A stretch of DNA of 20,612 bases from Pseudomonas sp. (lineage in GTDB: Bacteria > Pseudomonadota > Gammaproteobacteria > Pseudomonadales > Pseudomonadaceae). Below the pieces are notes generated by a model, which ran no database searches, was not told the DNA's origin, and saw only the letters and a program-made list of their open reading frames with translations. The DNA is taken from positions 1 through 20,612 of the forward strand of contig JAQZAY010000028.1 of NCBI GenBank assembly GCA_029239415.1, written 5' to 3'. Position numbers and translations under genes: made by a program. Positions 11,583 to 20,612 of this stretch are shown piece by piece. Within the stretch, counting starts at the first letter, position 1, and every line of letters begins with the position of its first letter.

Positions 11583-13061
11583 GCGCGGCCTCCCAGGCTG
11601 CAAGCGCCTTCTGGGCTTCGACCAGGTCGGAGAAGGCGTGGCGCTCGCCGCGGATCTCCTGGTAATCCTCGTGTCCCTTGCCAGCGAGAACGACCACGTC
11701 ATCAGCCTCGGCACTGGCCAGCAGGCGGGCAATGGCTTCGCCGCGGCCTGGCACGAATTCCACGGCTTGGCCACGCGCAAAGCCTGGGCGGATATCGTCG
11801 AAGATGCTTTGCGGCGCCTCGCCACGCGGGTTGTCGTCGGTGACCAGCACGCGATCGGCCAGGCGCTCGGCCACTTCGGCCATCAGCGGGCGCTTGCCAC
11901 GATCACGGTCGCCGCCGCAGCCGAACAGGCACAGCAGCTGGCCACGGGCATGCGGACGCAGGGCCTCGAGGACCTTCTCCAGGGCGTCCGGGGTGTGGGC
12001 GTAGTCCACCACCACCAGCGGCCTGTCACCCCCGCCCAGGCGCTGCATGCGGCCCACCGGGCCCTGCAACCGCGGGATGACCTTGAGAATCTCGTCAAGC
12101 GCGTAGTCCAGGGCCAGCAACGTCGCCACTGCGGCGAGCACGTTGCTCAGGTTGAAACGACCCAGCAGCTGGCTGCGCAGGGTGCGCTCGCCCTGGGCGG
12201 TGACGATGCTGGCGCGCACGCCGTCATCGTCGAATTGCGCCTGGCGGCAGTACAAGGATGCCGCGTCGTCCTGCAGGCTGTAGCTGAACAGGCGGGTGTC
12301 ACTGTGCTCGGGATCGCGCAGACGCGCGAAGTCGTCAGCCAGCCGACGACCGAAGTCGTCATCCAGGTTGACCACCTGGGCGCGCAGCGTCGGCCAGGCG
12401 AACAGCCGGGCCTTGGCGGCCTCGTAGGCCTGCATGCTGCCGTGATAGTCCAGGTGATCGCGGGACAGGTTGGTCATCACCGCGATGTCGAACGCCAGGG
12501 CGGCCACGCGGCCCTGTTCGAGCGCGTGGGAAGATACCTCCATGGCCACGGCCTTGGCGCCGGCCTTCTTGAGGTCATACAGCGTCGACTGCACGGCGAT
12601 CGGGTCAGGCGTGGTCAGGCGACCGCTTTGCAGCTCGCCATGAAACCCCGTGCCCAGGGTGCCGATCAGGCCGCAACGCTGCCCCAGGATATCGAGCGCC
12701 TGGGCGACCAGCTGGGTCACACTGGTCTTGCCATTGGTACCGGTGACGCCTATCAGGTTCAGCTGGCGGCTCGGCTCGCCGTAGAAGCGCCCGGCGATCT
12801 CGGACAGCTGGGCGACAAGCCCCTTGACCGGGATCAGCGGCACGTCGGTCAGCGGCAGCACGTTGGCGCCGTGCTCTTCATAGGCCACCGCCGCGGCCCC
12901 TCGGGCCAGCGCGTCGGCAATGTGTTCACGGCCATCGACGATGGCACCGGGCACGGCCAGGAACAGGTCGCCGGGTCGTACGTTACGGCTGTCCAGGGTC
13001 AGCTCGCGGATCAGCGGATCGCGGCTTGCGTGGGCGAACAGCTTGCTCAATGGCATTGTCA

Positions 13062-13062
<1 letters not shown>
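11575..13062 (-). CDS. murE: UDP-MurNAc-L-Ala-D-Glu--meso-diaminopimelate ligase
   Basis: MurE adds the third stem residue. The motif DDNPRGE near the C-terminal domain contains the DNPR signature of enzymes that select meso-diaminopimelate rather than lysine, as expected for a Gram-negative. Also visible are TLDSRNVRPGDLFLAVPG near residues 23-39, the P-loop GTNGKTS at 108-114, TTPDP, EVSSHALEQGR, NLSRDHLDYHG, VVVDYAHTPDALEK and GKGHEDYQE. Three in-frame starts compete: TTG 13065, ATG 13062 and ATG 13056. I chose 13062 (495 residues), which forms TGATG with the ftsI stop and stands nine bases from GGAGG. The ATG at 13056 is 15 bases from that site and less likely. Confidence 0.96.
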
Positions 13063-15090
<2,028 letters not shown>

Positions 15091-15094
<4 letters not shown>

Positions 15095-16038
15095 CGCAGC
15101 TTCTCCGCAACGCGCATGACGGCGCTGCGCGCGCGGGGGTTGGCCTTGAGCTCGGCCTCGGAGGCAAACCGTGCCTTGCCGTGAACTCGGATCCTGGGCT
15201 CGAAGACCTTGTGCTGCACCGGCAGGTTGCGCGGCAGGTTGTCAGCCTCGCCCTTGGCCAGCTTGCGCATGAACAGCTTGACGATACGGTCCTCGAGCGA
15301 GTGGAAGCTGATGACCACCAGGCGCCCACCCACTTCCAGCGCGTCCATGGCCGCGGCCAGCCCGGCCTCGAGGTCGCCCAGCTCGTTGTTGACGTGGATG
15401 CGCAGGCCCTGGAAGGCGCGCGTGGCCGGGTTCTTGCCTTTCTCCCATGCCGGGTTGGCGACTTTCAGCACTTCGGCGAGGTCGGCAGTACGGGTGAACG
15501 GCTGCTCCTCGCGGCGCAGCACCACGGCACGGGCCATGCGCCGGGCAAAGCGCTCCTCGCCGTACTCCTTGAAGACTCGGGCGATCTCTTCCTCGGGCGC
15601 GTGCGCGATGAACTCGGTGGCGCTGACGCCACGGCTCGGGTCCATGCGCATGTCGAGGGGGCCGTCATTCATGAAGCTGAAACCGCGCTCGGGGTCATCG
15701 AGCTGCGGCGAGGACACGCCCAGGTCCAGCAGGATGCCGTTGACCTTGCCATCGAGGCCGCGCTGCGCGACCTCGCTGCCCAACTCGGCAAAACTGCGCT
15801 GCACAATGACAAAGCGGCCGTCTTCGGCCGCCAGCGCTTGCCCCGTGGCAATCGCTTGTGGGTCCTTGTCGAACCCTAGTAGCTGGCCCTGCGGCCCCAG
15901 GTTGTCGAGGATCAGGCGGCTATGCCCGCCGCGTCCGAACGTCCCGTCGAGGTAGCAGCCATCGGTGCGCACAGCCAGAGCCTCGACAGCTTCGTCGAGC
16001 AGCACGGTGATGTGTTTGAAGCCGCTATCAATCGTCAC
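15091..16038 (-). CDS. rsmH: 16S rRNA (cytosine-1402-N4)-methyltransferase RsmH
   Basis: RsmH (formerly MraW) methylates N4 of C1402 in 16S rRNA, in the decoding centre, using S-adenosylmethionine. The SAM-binding motif [13 protein letters not shown] is at about residues 29-41. [22 protein letters not shown], the characteristic [18 protein letters not shown] and the late [11 protein letters not shown] follow in order. The length of 315 residues is normal. The start is a GTG at 16036-16038 that overlaps the mraZ stop as GTGA. I see no Shine-Dalgarno sequence at a usable distance, so expression probably depends on ribosomes finishing mraZ. It is the second gene of the dcw operon, a conserved place in many bacteria. 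Confidence 0.97.
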
Positions 16039-16490
16039 AGAATAAGATCACGCAAGTCGTCGGGCACAGCGCCCGGTTGTTGAATAGCTGCAAGGTCATC
16101 CGCCGAAAGCGCGTTCCAGGCGTCTTCGTCCCACAGCTGGAATTTGTTCAGTTGCCCCACCAGCATTACCTTCTTGTCGAGCTGGGCATGCTCGCGCAAA
16201 CGCGGCGGGACCAGGAAACGACCACTGCCATCAAGCTCCAGGTCGACCGCATTGCCGATCAGCAAACGCTGCAGGCGACGGTTTTCCGGGCGCAACGACG
16301 GCAAGGCGCGCAACTTGGCTTCTATCTGTTCCCATTCATCGAGGGGGTAGACACACAGGCAGCGATCGACCGCATCGATGGTCACGATCAGTTGGCTGGC
16401 ACAACGCGAATCCAGCTCGACGCGGTACCGACTCGGCATGGCGAGACGTCCCTTTGCGTCGAGGCTGATAGCGTTGGCTCCGCGAAACAC
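16035..16490 (-). CDS. mraZ: Transcriptional regulator MraZ
   Basis: MraZ is a ring-forming DNA-binding protein that autoregulates the dcw promoter by binding TGGGN direct repeats. The product has two tandem SpoVT/AbrB-like halves: the first begins [22 protein letters not shown] (here the paired K-G-R-L and P-S-R-Y elements are visible), the second is [19 protein letters not shown] chose the GTG at 16488-16490, which gives 151 residues, the length I recall for pseudomonad MraZ. GGGGA stands five bases before it. An in-frame GTG four codons upstream (16502) has no ribosome site. It is the first gene after the operator and overlaps rsmH by four bases. Confidence 0.95.
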   Translation of the reverse strand: MFRGANAISLDAKGRLAMPSRYRVELDSRCASQLIVTIDAVDRCLCVYPLDEWEQIEAKLRALPSLRPENRRLQRLLIGNAVDLELDGSGRFLVPPRLREHAQLDKKVMLVGQLNKFQLWDEDAWNALSADDLAAIQQPGAVPDDLRDLIL

Positions 16491-16495
16491 GGCGT

Positions 16496-16500
16496 TCCCC
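16496..16500 (-). promoter_or_regulatory. Ribosome binding site deciding the mraZ start
   Basis: GGGGA read on the minus strand, five bases before the GTG at 16490. The alternative GTG at 16502 has only AACGCTAAAATC in front of it, so this site supports the shorter, 151-residue MraZ. Confidence 0.7.
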
Positions 16501-16527
16501 ACGATTTTAGCGTTTGTTTATCAGAAA

Positions 16528-16552
16528 ACCCACTTCGTGCCACTTTCTCCCA
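16528..16552 (-). promoter_or_regulatory. MraZ operator: three TGGNN direct repeats with 10-base period
   Basis: Read on the minus strand, TGGGA (16548-16552), TGGCA (16538-16542) and TGGGT (16528-16532) are each separated by five bases, so each repeat falls on the same face of the helix. MraZ of E. coli and other bacteria is known to bind TGGGN boxes separated by five bases upstream of mraZ. The array sits just downstream of the -10 element and would cover the predicted transcription start, a position consistent with repression. The middle box departs from the consensus (TGGCA). Binding itself is inferred. Confidence 0.82.
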
Positions 16553-16562
16553 CCTCGCGCAC

Positions 16563-16592
16563 ACTATAGGAATCCGCCCAGCACACCGTCAA
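16563..16592 (-). promoter_or_regulatory. Sigma-70 type promoter of the dcw operon (mraZ promoter)
   Basis: On the minus strand TTGACG (16587-16592) and TATAGT (16563-16568) are separated by 18 bases, close to the sigma-70 consensus in both hexamers. Transcription would start near 16556, about 65 bases before the mraZ GTG and at the edge of the MraZ repeats. It is the strongest promoter-like sequence I find in the window. Internal promoters within the cluster are not excluded. Confidence 0.8.
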
Positions 16593-16791
16593 GGCGCGTT
16601 CATGCGGAAAATCCTTACAGGACGGCGATTTAGCTCATGAATGCAAGGAAGATTAGCTACATCGGGAATTTTCTAGCGGGGAAACCTCAAGGCACCCAGA
16701 CACATATGGGCCGAACTTAAAGTGATTTCTCAAGAATAAGACTATTTAGATATTACGAAGGGATTGCCCGTAGAGAACGAACAAGAAAAGG
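16593..16791. other. AT-richer intergenic spacer between rnpB and the dcw promoter
   Basis: About 200 bases, visibly lower in G+C than the flanking genes. I see no convincing ORF (only peptides of about 10-12 codons), no clear intrinsic terminator for rnpB and no second good promoter. A small minus-strand hairpin (TCCT, loop GTA, AGGA) followed by TTTT at about 16605-16620 is too short to call a terminator. The motif GAT(T)TAGCT occurs twice, at 16627-16635 and 16651-16658, of unknown meaning. Confidence 0.6.
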
Positions 16792-17154
16792 AGGTGGAGA
16801 GTCGATCTGTAAGCCGGGTTCTGTCGAGGACAGTCATTCCTCTACGACGGCCATCACTGGACGTCTTTAGCAACCTACCCGGTTCCAACGCGGGCCGCGC
16901 CATGTGGAACCCTATTTGGTCTTGCTCCGAGTGGGGTTTACCTAGCCACGAACTGTTGCCAGTCGCGCGGTGCGCTCTTACCGCACCTTTTCACCCTTAC
17001 CGGCACCGAAGTGCTTAGGCGGTTGTTTTCTGTGGCACTTTCCGTAGGCTCGCGCCTCCCAGGCATTACCTGGCACTCTGCCCTATGGAGCCCGGACTTT
17101 CCTCCCCCTTCTCTTGCGGAACAAAAGAAGGCAGCGACTGTCCAATCGACTCTC
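16792..17154 (-). ncRNA. rnpB: RNase P RNA (bacterial type A)
   Basis: This is the catalytic RNA subunit of RNase P, which trims the 5' leader of tRNA precursors. Read on the minus strand it has the universally conserved P4 5' region GAGGAAAGTCCGGGCTCC (17087-17104) and the 3' conserved block ACAGAACCCGGCTTA (16810-16824). The L15 region with GGTAAACC and GGAGCAAGACCAAATAGG, which contacts the tRNA CCA end, and the block GGTAAGAGCGCACCG are also present. The ends are defined by helix P1: AGAGTCGAT at 17145-17153 is complementary to ATCGACTCT at 16798-16806. The 3' end is placed after CCACCT by analogy with E. coli. Each end may be off by a few bases. It lies between rsmI and mraZ on the same strand. 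Confidence 0.96.
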
Positions 17155-17162
17155 CGCGGCCA

Positions 17163-17191
17163 AGGTTACCGGGAGCGGCGCCCAAGGACAA
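17163..17191 (-). promoter_or_regulatory. Promoter of rnpB
   Basis: On the minus strand TTGTCC (17186-17191) and TAACCT (17163-17168) have an ideal 17-base spacer and lie in the gap after the rsmI stop. The -10 element ends 8-9 bases before the predicted 5' end of RNase P RNA. The stretch between the -10 and the start is GC-rich (TGGCCGCG), a feature typical of stable-RNA promoters under growth-rate or stringent control. That regulatory reading is inference. Confidence 0.72.
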
Positions 17192-17220
17192 GCGCTAAAG
17201 CGATAAATGGCATCGCGCCA

Positions 17221-18096
17221 TTACCCACCCTTCTGTCGCTCGAGCGCAGCCTGGTAGAGCAGGTTCTTGCGCACGCCGGTAATTTCGGCCGCCAATGCGG
17301 CGGCTCTCTTGAGCGGCATTTCCGCCAGCAGCAGGTCTAGTACGCGAAGCGCTTCACTGCCGACCGCCTGTCCATCGTCCGGTGCGGTCCAGCCCGCGAC
17401 CAATACCACGCACTCTCCTCGCTGCTGATTGCTGTCATTGGCCACGAACGCGTGCAGCTCACCCAAAGGCAGGCCCTTGAGGGTCTCGAAGGTCTTGGTC
17501 AGCTCTCGCGCCAGCAAGGCCGGACGCTCGGCACCGAACACCGCTTCCATGTCTTGCAGGCATTCGAGGATCCGGTGCGGCGCCTCATAGAAGATCAGCG
17601 TGCGAGGCTCCTCCCTGACTAGCTCCAGGCGCGCGCGGCGCCCGACGGCCTTGGCCGGCAGGAAGCCTTCGAAGATGAACCGGTCCGAGGGCAGCCCGGC
17701 CGCCGAAAGCGCGGCGATCAACGCGCAGGCGCCCGGTACCGGTACTACGTCGACGCCTGCAGCGCGCGCCTGGCGCACCAGGTGATAGCCCGGGTCGGAA
17801 ATCAACGGCGTGCCAGCATCGGAGATCAGCGCCACGTCATCGCCGGCCAGCAAGCGGGTGAGAAAGCGGCCGCCTTCGTCACGCTCATTGTGCTCGTGAC
17901 AGGCCGCCAGGGGCGTGGCGATGCCGAAATGCTGCAACAGGCGGACCGAATGGCGAGTGTCCTCGGCGGCGATCAGCGCGACGCTCCCCAGCACCTTCAA
18001 GGCCCTGGCACTCATGTCGTCCAGATTGCCGATGGGGGTGGCGACCACATAAAGCGTACCGATCGTGGATTTCGAAGCCCCTGGAACATCTGTCAC
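17221..18096 (-). CDS. rsmI: 16S rRNA (cytidine-1402-2'-O)-methyltransferase RsmI
   Basis: RsmI 2'-O-methylates C1402 of 16S rRNA with S-adenosylmethionine, the same nucleotide that RsmH modifies on N4. It has the tetrapyrrole-methylase fold. Visible motifs are [15 protein letters not shown] at the N-terminus, [37 protein letters not shown] and [20 protein letters not shown]. The C-terminal helical part ends [14 protein letters not shown]. The frame is open upstream to 18249. I chose the GTG at 18094-18096 (291 residues), which has AGG eight bases upstream and directly precedes the conserved part. An ATG at 18132 has no ribosome site and overlaps a TACAAT that looks like a -10 element. It diverges from lpoA. 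Confidence 0.95.
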   Translation of the reverse strand: MTDVPGASKSTIGTLYVVATPIGNLDDMSARALKVLGSVALIAAEDTRHSVRLLQHFGIATPLAACHEHNERDEGGRFLTRLLAGDDVALISDAGTPLISDPGYHLVRQARAAGVDVVPVPGACALIAALSAAGLPSDRFIFEGFLPAKAVGRRARLELVREEPRTLIFYEAPHRILECLQDMEAVFGAERPALLARELTKTFETLKGLPLGELHAFVANDSNQQRGECVVLVAGWTAPDDGQAVGSEALRVLDLLLAEMPLKRAAALAAEITGVRKNLLYQAALERQKGG

Positions 18097-18130
18097 TGCG
18101 CACACCTGTCGTTTCGGATCTGAGGCGGCC

Positions 18131-18136
18131 ATTGTA
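18131..18136 (-). promoter_or_regulatory. Possible -10 element for rsmI
   Basis: TACAAT on the minus strand, 35 bases before the chosen GTG start. No recognisable -35 hexamer stands 16-18 bases upstream, so this is a weak call. If real, transcription would begin near 18124, downstream of the alternative ATG at 18132, which supports the GTG start. Confidence 0.35.
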
Positions 18137-18244
18137 GCCCGACCGTCGGCAACACTGCGCAACCATCTTGCCCGGCGGGGGTAGTCACAGCACCTATATT
18201 GAAGGATCAGCGCCGCCGTCGTCGCGCCCCGGCCAGTGCTTGGG

Positions 18245-18250
18245 TACAAT
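18245..18250 (+). promoter_or_regulatory. Possible -10 element for the lpoA operon
   Basis: TACAAT preceded by TGGG, in the 189-base divergent region between rsmI and lpoA. The -35 position holds only GC-rich sequence with no consensus match. Transcription would begin near 18257, about 30 bases before the lpoA ATG. Confidence 0.35.
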
Positions 18251-18285
18251 CATCGGCCAACTTGGTCGAGTAACAGGACACCTAC

Positions 18286-20100
18286 ATGATCGCTTGTCTG
18301 CGGCTGTTCACAGCCATCTGCCTCGCTGCCCTGCTGGCGGCCTGCGCCAGCTCGCCCTCATCCAGCCTGGGCGAACTGCCACGCACCCCGGATGCGAGCA
18401 TCGAGCAACTGCTTGAACAGGCCGCCGCCGCCAAGTCGCCCGAACAGGCTGCCCTGCTGCGCCTGAGCGCGGCGGACCAGGCCTACCGGCAGAAGGACTT
18501 CCCAGGTGCCGCGCGCATTCTCGAGCAAGTGCCGCTGGAATCGCTCAAGCCCGCGCAGCAAGTGTTCGCCAGCACCCTGGCCGCCGAACTCGCCATGAGC
18601 CGCAACCAGCCCAAGGCAGCGCTCGCCGCCCTCGCCCACCCCAGCCTGGCGCGCGTGGGCGAAATGCCGCAGGAGCTGCAGGTCCGCACCTACAGCGTGC
18701 ATGCCGCCGCCCTCGAAGCCGATGGCCAGCTCCTGCCCGCTGCCCAGCAGCGTGTCCTGCTGGGGCCGCTGCTCACCGGCGATGCCGCCAGCGCCAACAA
18801 CGAAGCGATCTGGACGCTGGTTGCCGGGCTGCCCGTCGAACAGCTGCAGTCCACCGGCACCGACACCCTGGCCGGCTGGACCCGCCTGGCCCTGGCCGTG
18901 AAGAGCGCGGGCACCCTGGAAGAGCAGCAGGCCGCCATCGAGAACTGGCGCACCCAGCATCCTGGCCACCCCGCCGCCATCGCCCTGCCGCTGCCCCTGG
19001 CCAAGCTCAAGGAGCTGGCCAGCCAGCCCCTGACCAAGATCGCCTTGCTGCTGCCCCAGGAAGGCCCGCTGGCCAACGTGGCACGCGCCCTGCGCGATGG
19101 CTTCATGGCCGCGCACTTCCAGGCCCAGCAGTCTGGCCAGCCGGCACCGGCTATCCAGGTCATCGACAGCTCCCGACTGGGCTCGGTCGAAGACTTCTAT
19201 CGCCAGGCACAGGCCGATGGCGTGCAACTGGTGGTCGGCCCGCTGGAAAAGCCCCTGGTGAAACAGCTCGCTGCCATGGCGCAGCTGCCGATCCCGACGC
19301 TGGCCCTGAACTATGCCGATGCCGGCCAGAAAGCGCCGCCACAACTGTTCCAGTTTGGCCTGGCCGCCGAGGATGAAGCCCGCGAGGTTTCCCGCCGCGC
19401 CCATGCCGACGGCATGGTCCGCGCCGTTGCCCTGGTGCCCAGTGGCGAATGGGGCGACCGCGTGCTCAAGGCCTTCCGGGAAGACTGGGAGTCCAAGGGC
19501 GGCACCCTGCTCGCCGCCGACCGCGTCGCGCAACCTGTCGCCCTGGCCCAGCAGATCGCCGAGCTGTTCCAGCTGCGCCAGAGCGAAGGCCGTGCCCAGA
19601 GCCTGCAAAGCACCGTGGGAGGCGACGTCGCTGCGCAACCCTCGCGTCGTCAGGACATCGATTTCCTGTTCCTCGCCGCCACGCCGCAGCAAGCGCAGCA
19701 GATCAAGCCGACCCTGAACTTCCAGTACGCAGGCGACGTGCCGGTCTACGCCACCTCCAACGTCTACAGCGCCAGTGGTGACGTCAACCAGTACAACGAC
19801 ATGACCGGTATCCGCTTCTGCGAGACACCGTGGCTGCTCGACACCAGCAGCGGGCTGCGCCAGCAGGTGGTCGCCCAGTGGCCGCAAGCCGGGGGCAGCC
19901 TGGGCCGCCTCTACGCCATGGGCGTCGATGCCTATGGCCTGGCGCCACGCCTGGGCCAGCTCAAGGCACTGCCAGACAACCGCATCGAAGGGATGTCAGG
20001 CAGCCTGAGCATCAACGCCAACCAGCGTGTCGAGCGCCAGCTGCCATGGGCAGAGTTCGCTGGCGGCCAGGTCAGGCGCCTGCCGGATACCCCGCGCTGA
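18286..20100 (+). CDS. lpoA: Penicillin-binding protein activator LpoA (outer-membrane lipoprotein)
   Basis: LpoA is an outer-membrane lipoprotein that reaches through the periplasm to stimulate the bifunctional synthase PBP1A. The N-terminus is a lipoprotein signal peptide with lipobox LLAAC, lipidated Cys at residue 20 and Ala at +2, compatible with outer-membrane sorting. Residues about 35-240 are Ala/Leu-rich helices in a TPR-like arrangement. From about residue 248 (TKIALLLPQEGPLANVARAL) the protein has the periplasmic-binding-protein-like domain of the LppC/LpoA family, with LVVGPLEKPLVKQLA and VPVYATSNVYS. The length of 604 residues is normal. The ATG has CAGGA eight bases upstream. 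It is followed by yraN with a one-base overlap, as in many gammaproteobacteria. Confidence 0.93.
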   Translation: MIACLRLFTAICLAALLAACASSPSSSLGELPRTPDASIEQLLEQAAAAKSPEQAALLRLSAADQAYRQKDFPGAARILEQVPLESLKPAQQVFASTLAAELAMSRNQPKAALAALAHPSLARVGEMPQELQVRTYSVHAAALEADGQLLPAAQQRVLLGPLLTGDAASANNEAIWTLVAGLPVEQLQSTGTDTLAGWTRLALAVKSAGTLEEQQAAIENWRTQHPGHPAAIALPLPLAKLKELASQPLTKIALLLPQEGPLANVARALRDGFMAAHFQAQQSGQPAPAIQVIDSSRLGSVEDFYRQAQADGVQLVVGPLEKPLVKQLAAMAQLPIPTLALNYADAGQKAPPQLFQFGLAAEDEAREVSRRAHADGMVRAVALVPSGEWGDRVLKAFREDWESKGGTLLAADRVAQPVALAQQIAELFQLRQSEGRAQSLQSTVGGDVAAQPSRRQDIDFLFLAATPQQAQQIKPTLNFQYAGDVPVYATSNVYSASGDVNQYNDMTGIRFCETPWLLDTSSGLRQQVVAQWPQAGGSLGRLYAMGVDAYGLAPRLGQLKALPDNRIEGMSGSLSINANQRVERQLPWAEFAGGQVRRLPDTPR

Positions 20101-20471
20101 TGCCCGACGCCTCGACCACCAGCGCCGGCAAGGCCGCCGAACACCAGGCCCTCGACTACCTTCGAGGGCAGGGCTTGCAGTTGCTGGCGCAAAACTGGCG
20201 ATGCAAAGGTGGCGAGCTTGATCTGGTCATGCTCGACAGCGATACAGTAGTATTCGTCGAAGTCCGCTATCGGTTGCATGCGGACTTCGGCGGCGCCCTG
20301 GGCAGCATCGATGGGCGCAAGCAGAAACGACTGGTGCTGGCTGCCACTCTGTTCCTGCAGAAGGAGCCCCGCTGGGCTGGCTATCCCTGCCGCTTCGACG
20401 TTGTCGCCCTGCAGGGCAGCCACCATGCAGGCCAACCGCTTCAATGGCTGAAAAACGCCTTCGAATGCTGA
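20100..20471 (+). CDS. yraN: YraN family (UPF0102) endonuclease-like protein
   Basis: This is a small protein with a restriction-endonuclease-like fold and no firmly established biological role. It shows the family pattern GKAAEHQALDYLRGQGL near the N-terminus, GELDLVM at 38-44 and VFVEVRYR at 51-58. Asp41 and Glu54 with the following Val-Arg form the D...ExR/K arrangement typical of this nuclease-like family. Later segments are GSIDGRKQKRL and CRFDVVAL. The start ATG shares one base with the lpoA stop (TGATG), giving 123 residues, close to the usual length. The same frame is open back to 19830, but that part lies inside lpoA and is not native sequence. Nuclease activity is inferred from the family only. 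Confidence 0.92.
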   Translation: MPDASTTSAGKAAEHQALDYLRGQGLQLLAQNWRCKGGELDLVMLDSDTVVFVEVRYRLHADFGGALGSIDGRKQKRLVLAATLFLQKEPRWAGYPCRFDVVALQGSHHAGQPLQWLKNAFEC

Positions 20472-20559
20472 ACCCATTCAACTTTTTCGCTCCGTGTTTC
20501 GCGGGCTGGCCTGTTGCCGCGCGTCGCGCTGGCCACCGCCCCACTTAAGGTCACACCAG

Positions 20560-20612
20560 ATGGACATGCAATCCCGAATTCGCCGGCTGTTCCAGGCCAG
20601 CATCGACACCAA
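20560..20612 (+). CDS. SIS-domain protein, phosphoheptose isomerase/DiaA type (5' end only)
   Basis: Only the first 17 codons are in the window (MDMQSRIRRLFQASIDT), and the gene continues past the right edge. This N-terminus matches, from memory, the SIS-domain protein that follows yraN in Pseudomonas (annotated gmhA-like). Its E. coli neighbour in the same position is DiaA, a DnaA-binding initiation factor. AAGG stands nine bases before the ATG. A second in-frame ATG two codons later could also serve. The visible part cannot distinguish sedoheptulose-7-phosphate isomerase from DiaA function, so I leave the symbol empty. The 88 bases between yraN and this start contain no clear promoter or terminator. 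Confidence 0.75.
   Translation, partial: MDMQSRIRRLFQASIDT

Noticed and set aside
17192..17217. Hairpin after the rsmI stop (GCGAT, loop, ATCGC on the minus strand) as an rsmI terminator
   Set aside because: The stem is only five pairs and is followed by just TTTA, too weak to call. It also sits just upstream of the rnpB -35 element.
18358..19887. Minus-strand open frame (509 codons) opposite lpoA
   Set aside because: It is Gly/Leu/Gln-rich mirror sequence of lpoA. lpoA has a lipoprotein signal, a ribosome site and family motifs.
18286..20100. lpoA as an ABC-transporter substrate-binding protein
   Set aside because: The C-terminal half has the binding-protein fold, but the long N-terminal helical domain, lipobox and yraN neighbour fit LpoA, and no transporter genes are nearby.
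20485..20535. Possible REP-like element after yraN (TTTCGCGGG and GC-rich inverted segments)
   Set aside because: It shares only a short string with Pseudomonas REP sequences as I remember them, has no full palindrome, and there is no second copy in the window.

Overview
The window is a chromosomal segment from a Pseudomonas, most likely of the P. putida group. The evidence is high G+C, the gene order, and protein sequences that I recognise by memory as pseudomonad versions of the cell-division set. No search was run. Nearly all of it is the division and cell wall (dcw) cluster, read on the minus strand.

Minus strand, in transcription order (right to left): rsmI (16S rRNA methyltransferase), rnpB (RNase P RNA), an AT-richer spacer with a promoter and MraZ-type operator, then mraZ, rsmH, ftsL, ftsI, murE, murF, mraY, murD, ftsW, murG, murC, ddlB, ftsQ, ftsA and the first 299 codons of ftsZ, which runs off the left edge. 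From mraZ to ftsQ the genes overlap or are separated by at most 6 bases. The only sizeable gap is the 57 bases before ftsZ. Plus strand, right end: lpoA (outer-membrane lipoprotein activator of PBP1A), yraN and the start of a SIS-domain gene (gmhA/diaA type), diverging from rsmI.

The genes form one pathway. MurC, MurD, MurE and MurF build the UDP-MurNAc-pentapeptide, with D-Ala-D-Ala from DdlB. MraY and MurG make lipid I and lipid II. FtsW and FtsI polymerise and cross-link septal peptidoglycan, FtsL and FtsQ belong to the divisome scaffold that controls them, and FtsA anchors FtsZ to the membrane. LpoA, on the other strand, also serves peptidoglycan synthesis. RsmH and RsmI both modify the same 16S rRNA nucleotide.

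I see no mobile element, CRISPR array, tRNA, prophage or unfamiliar gene cluster, and no new biological system. The points most worth a second look are the MraZ operator over the dcw promoter, the Ala-containing P-loop of MurD, the start-codon choices (several GTG), the RsmI/RsmH pairing around rnpB, and the lack of a clear terminator between rnpB and the dcw promoter.
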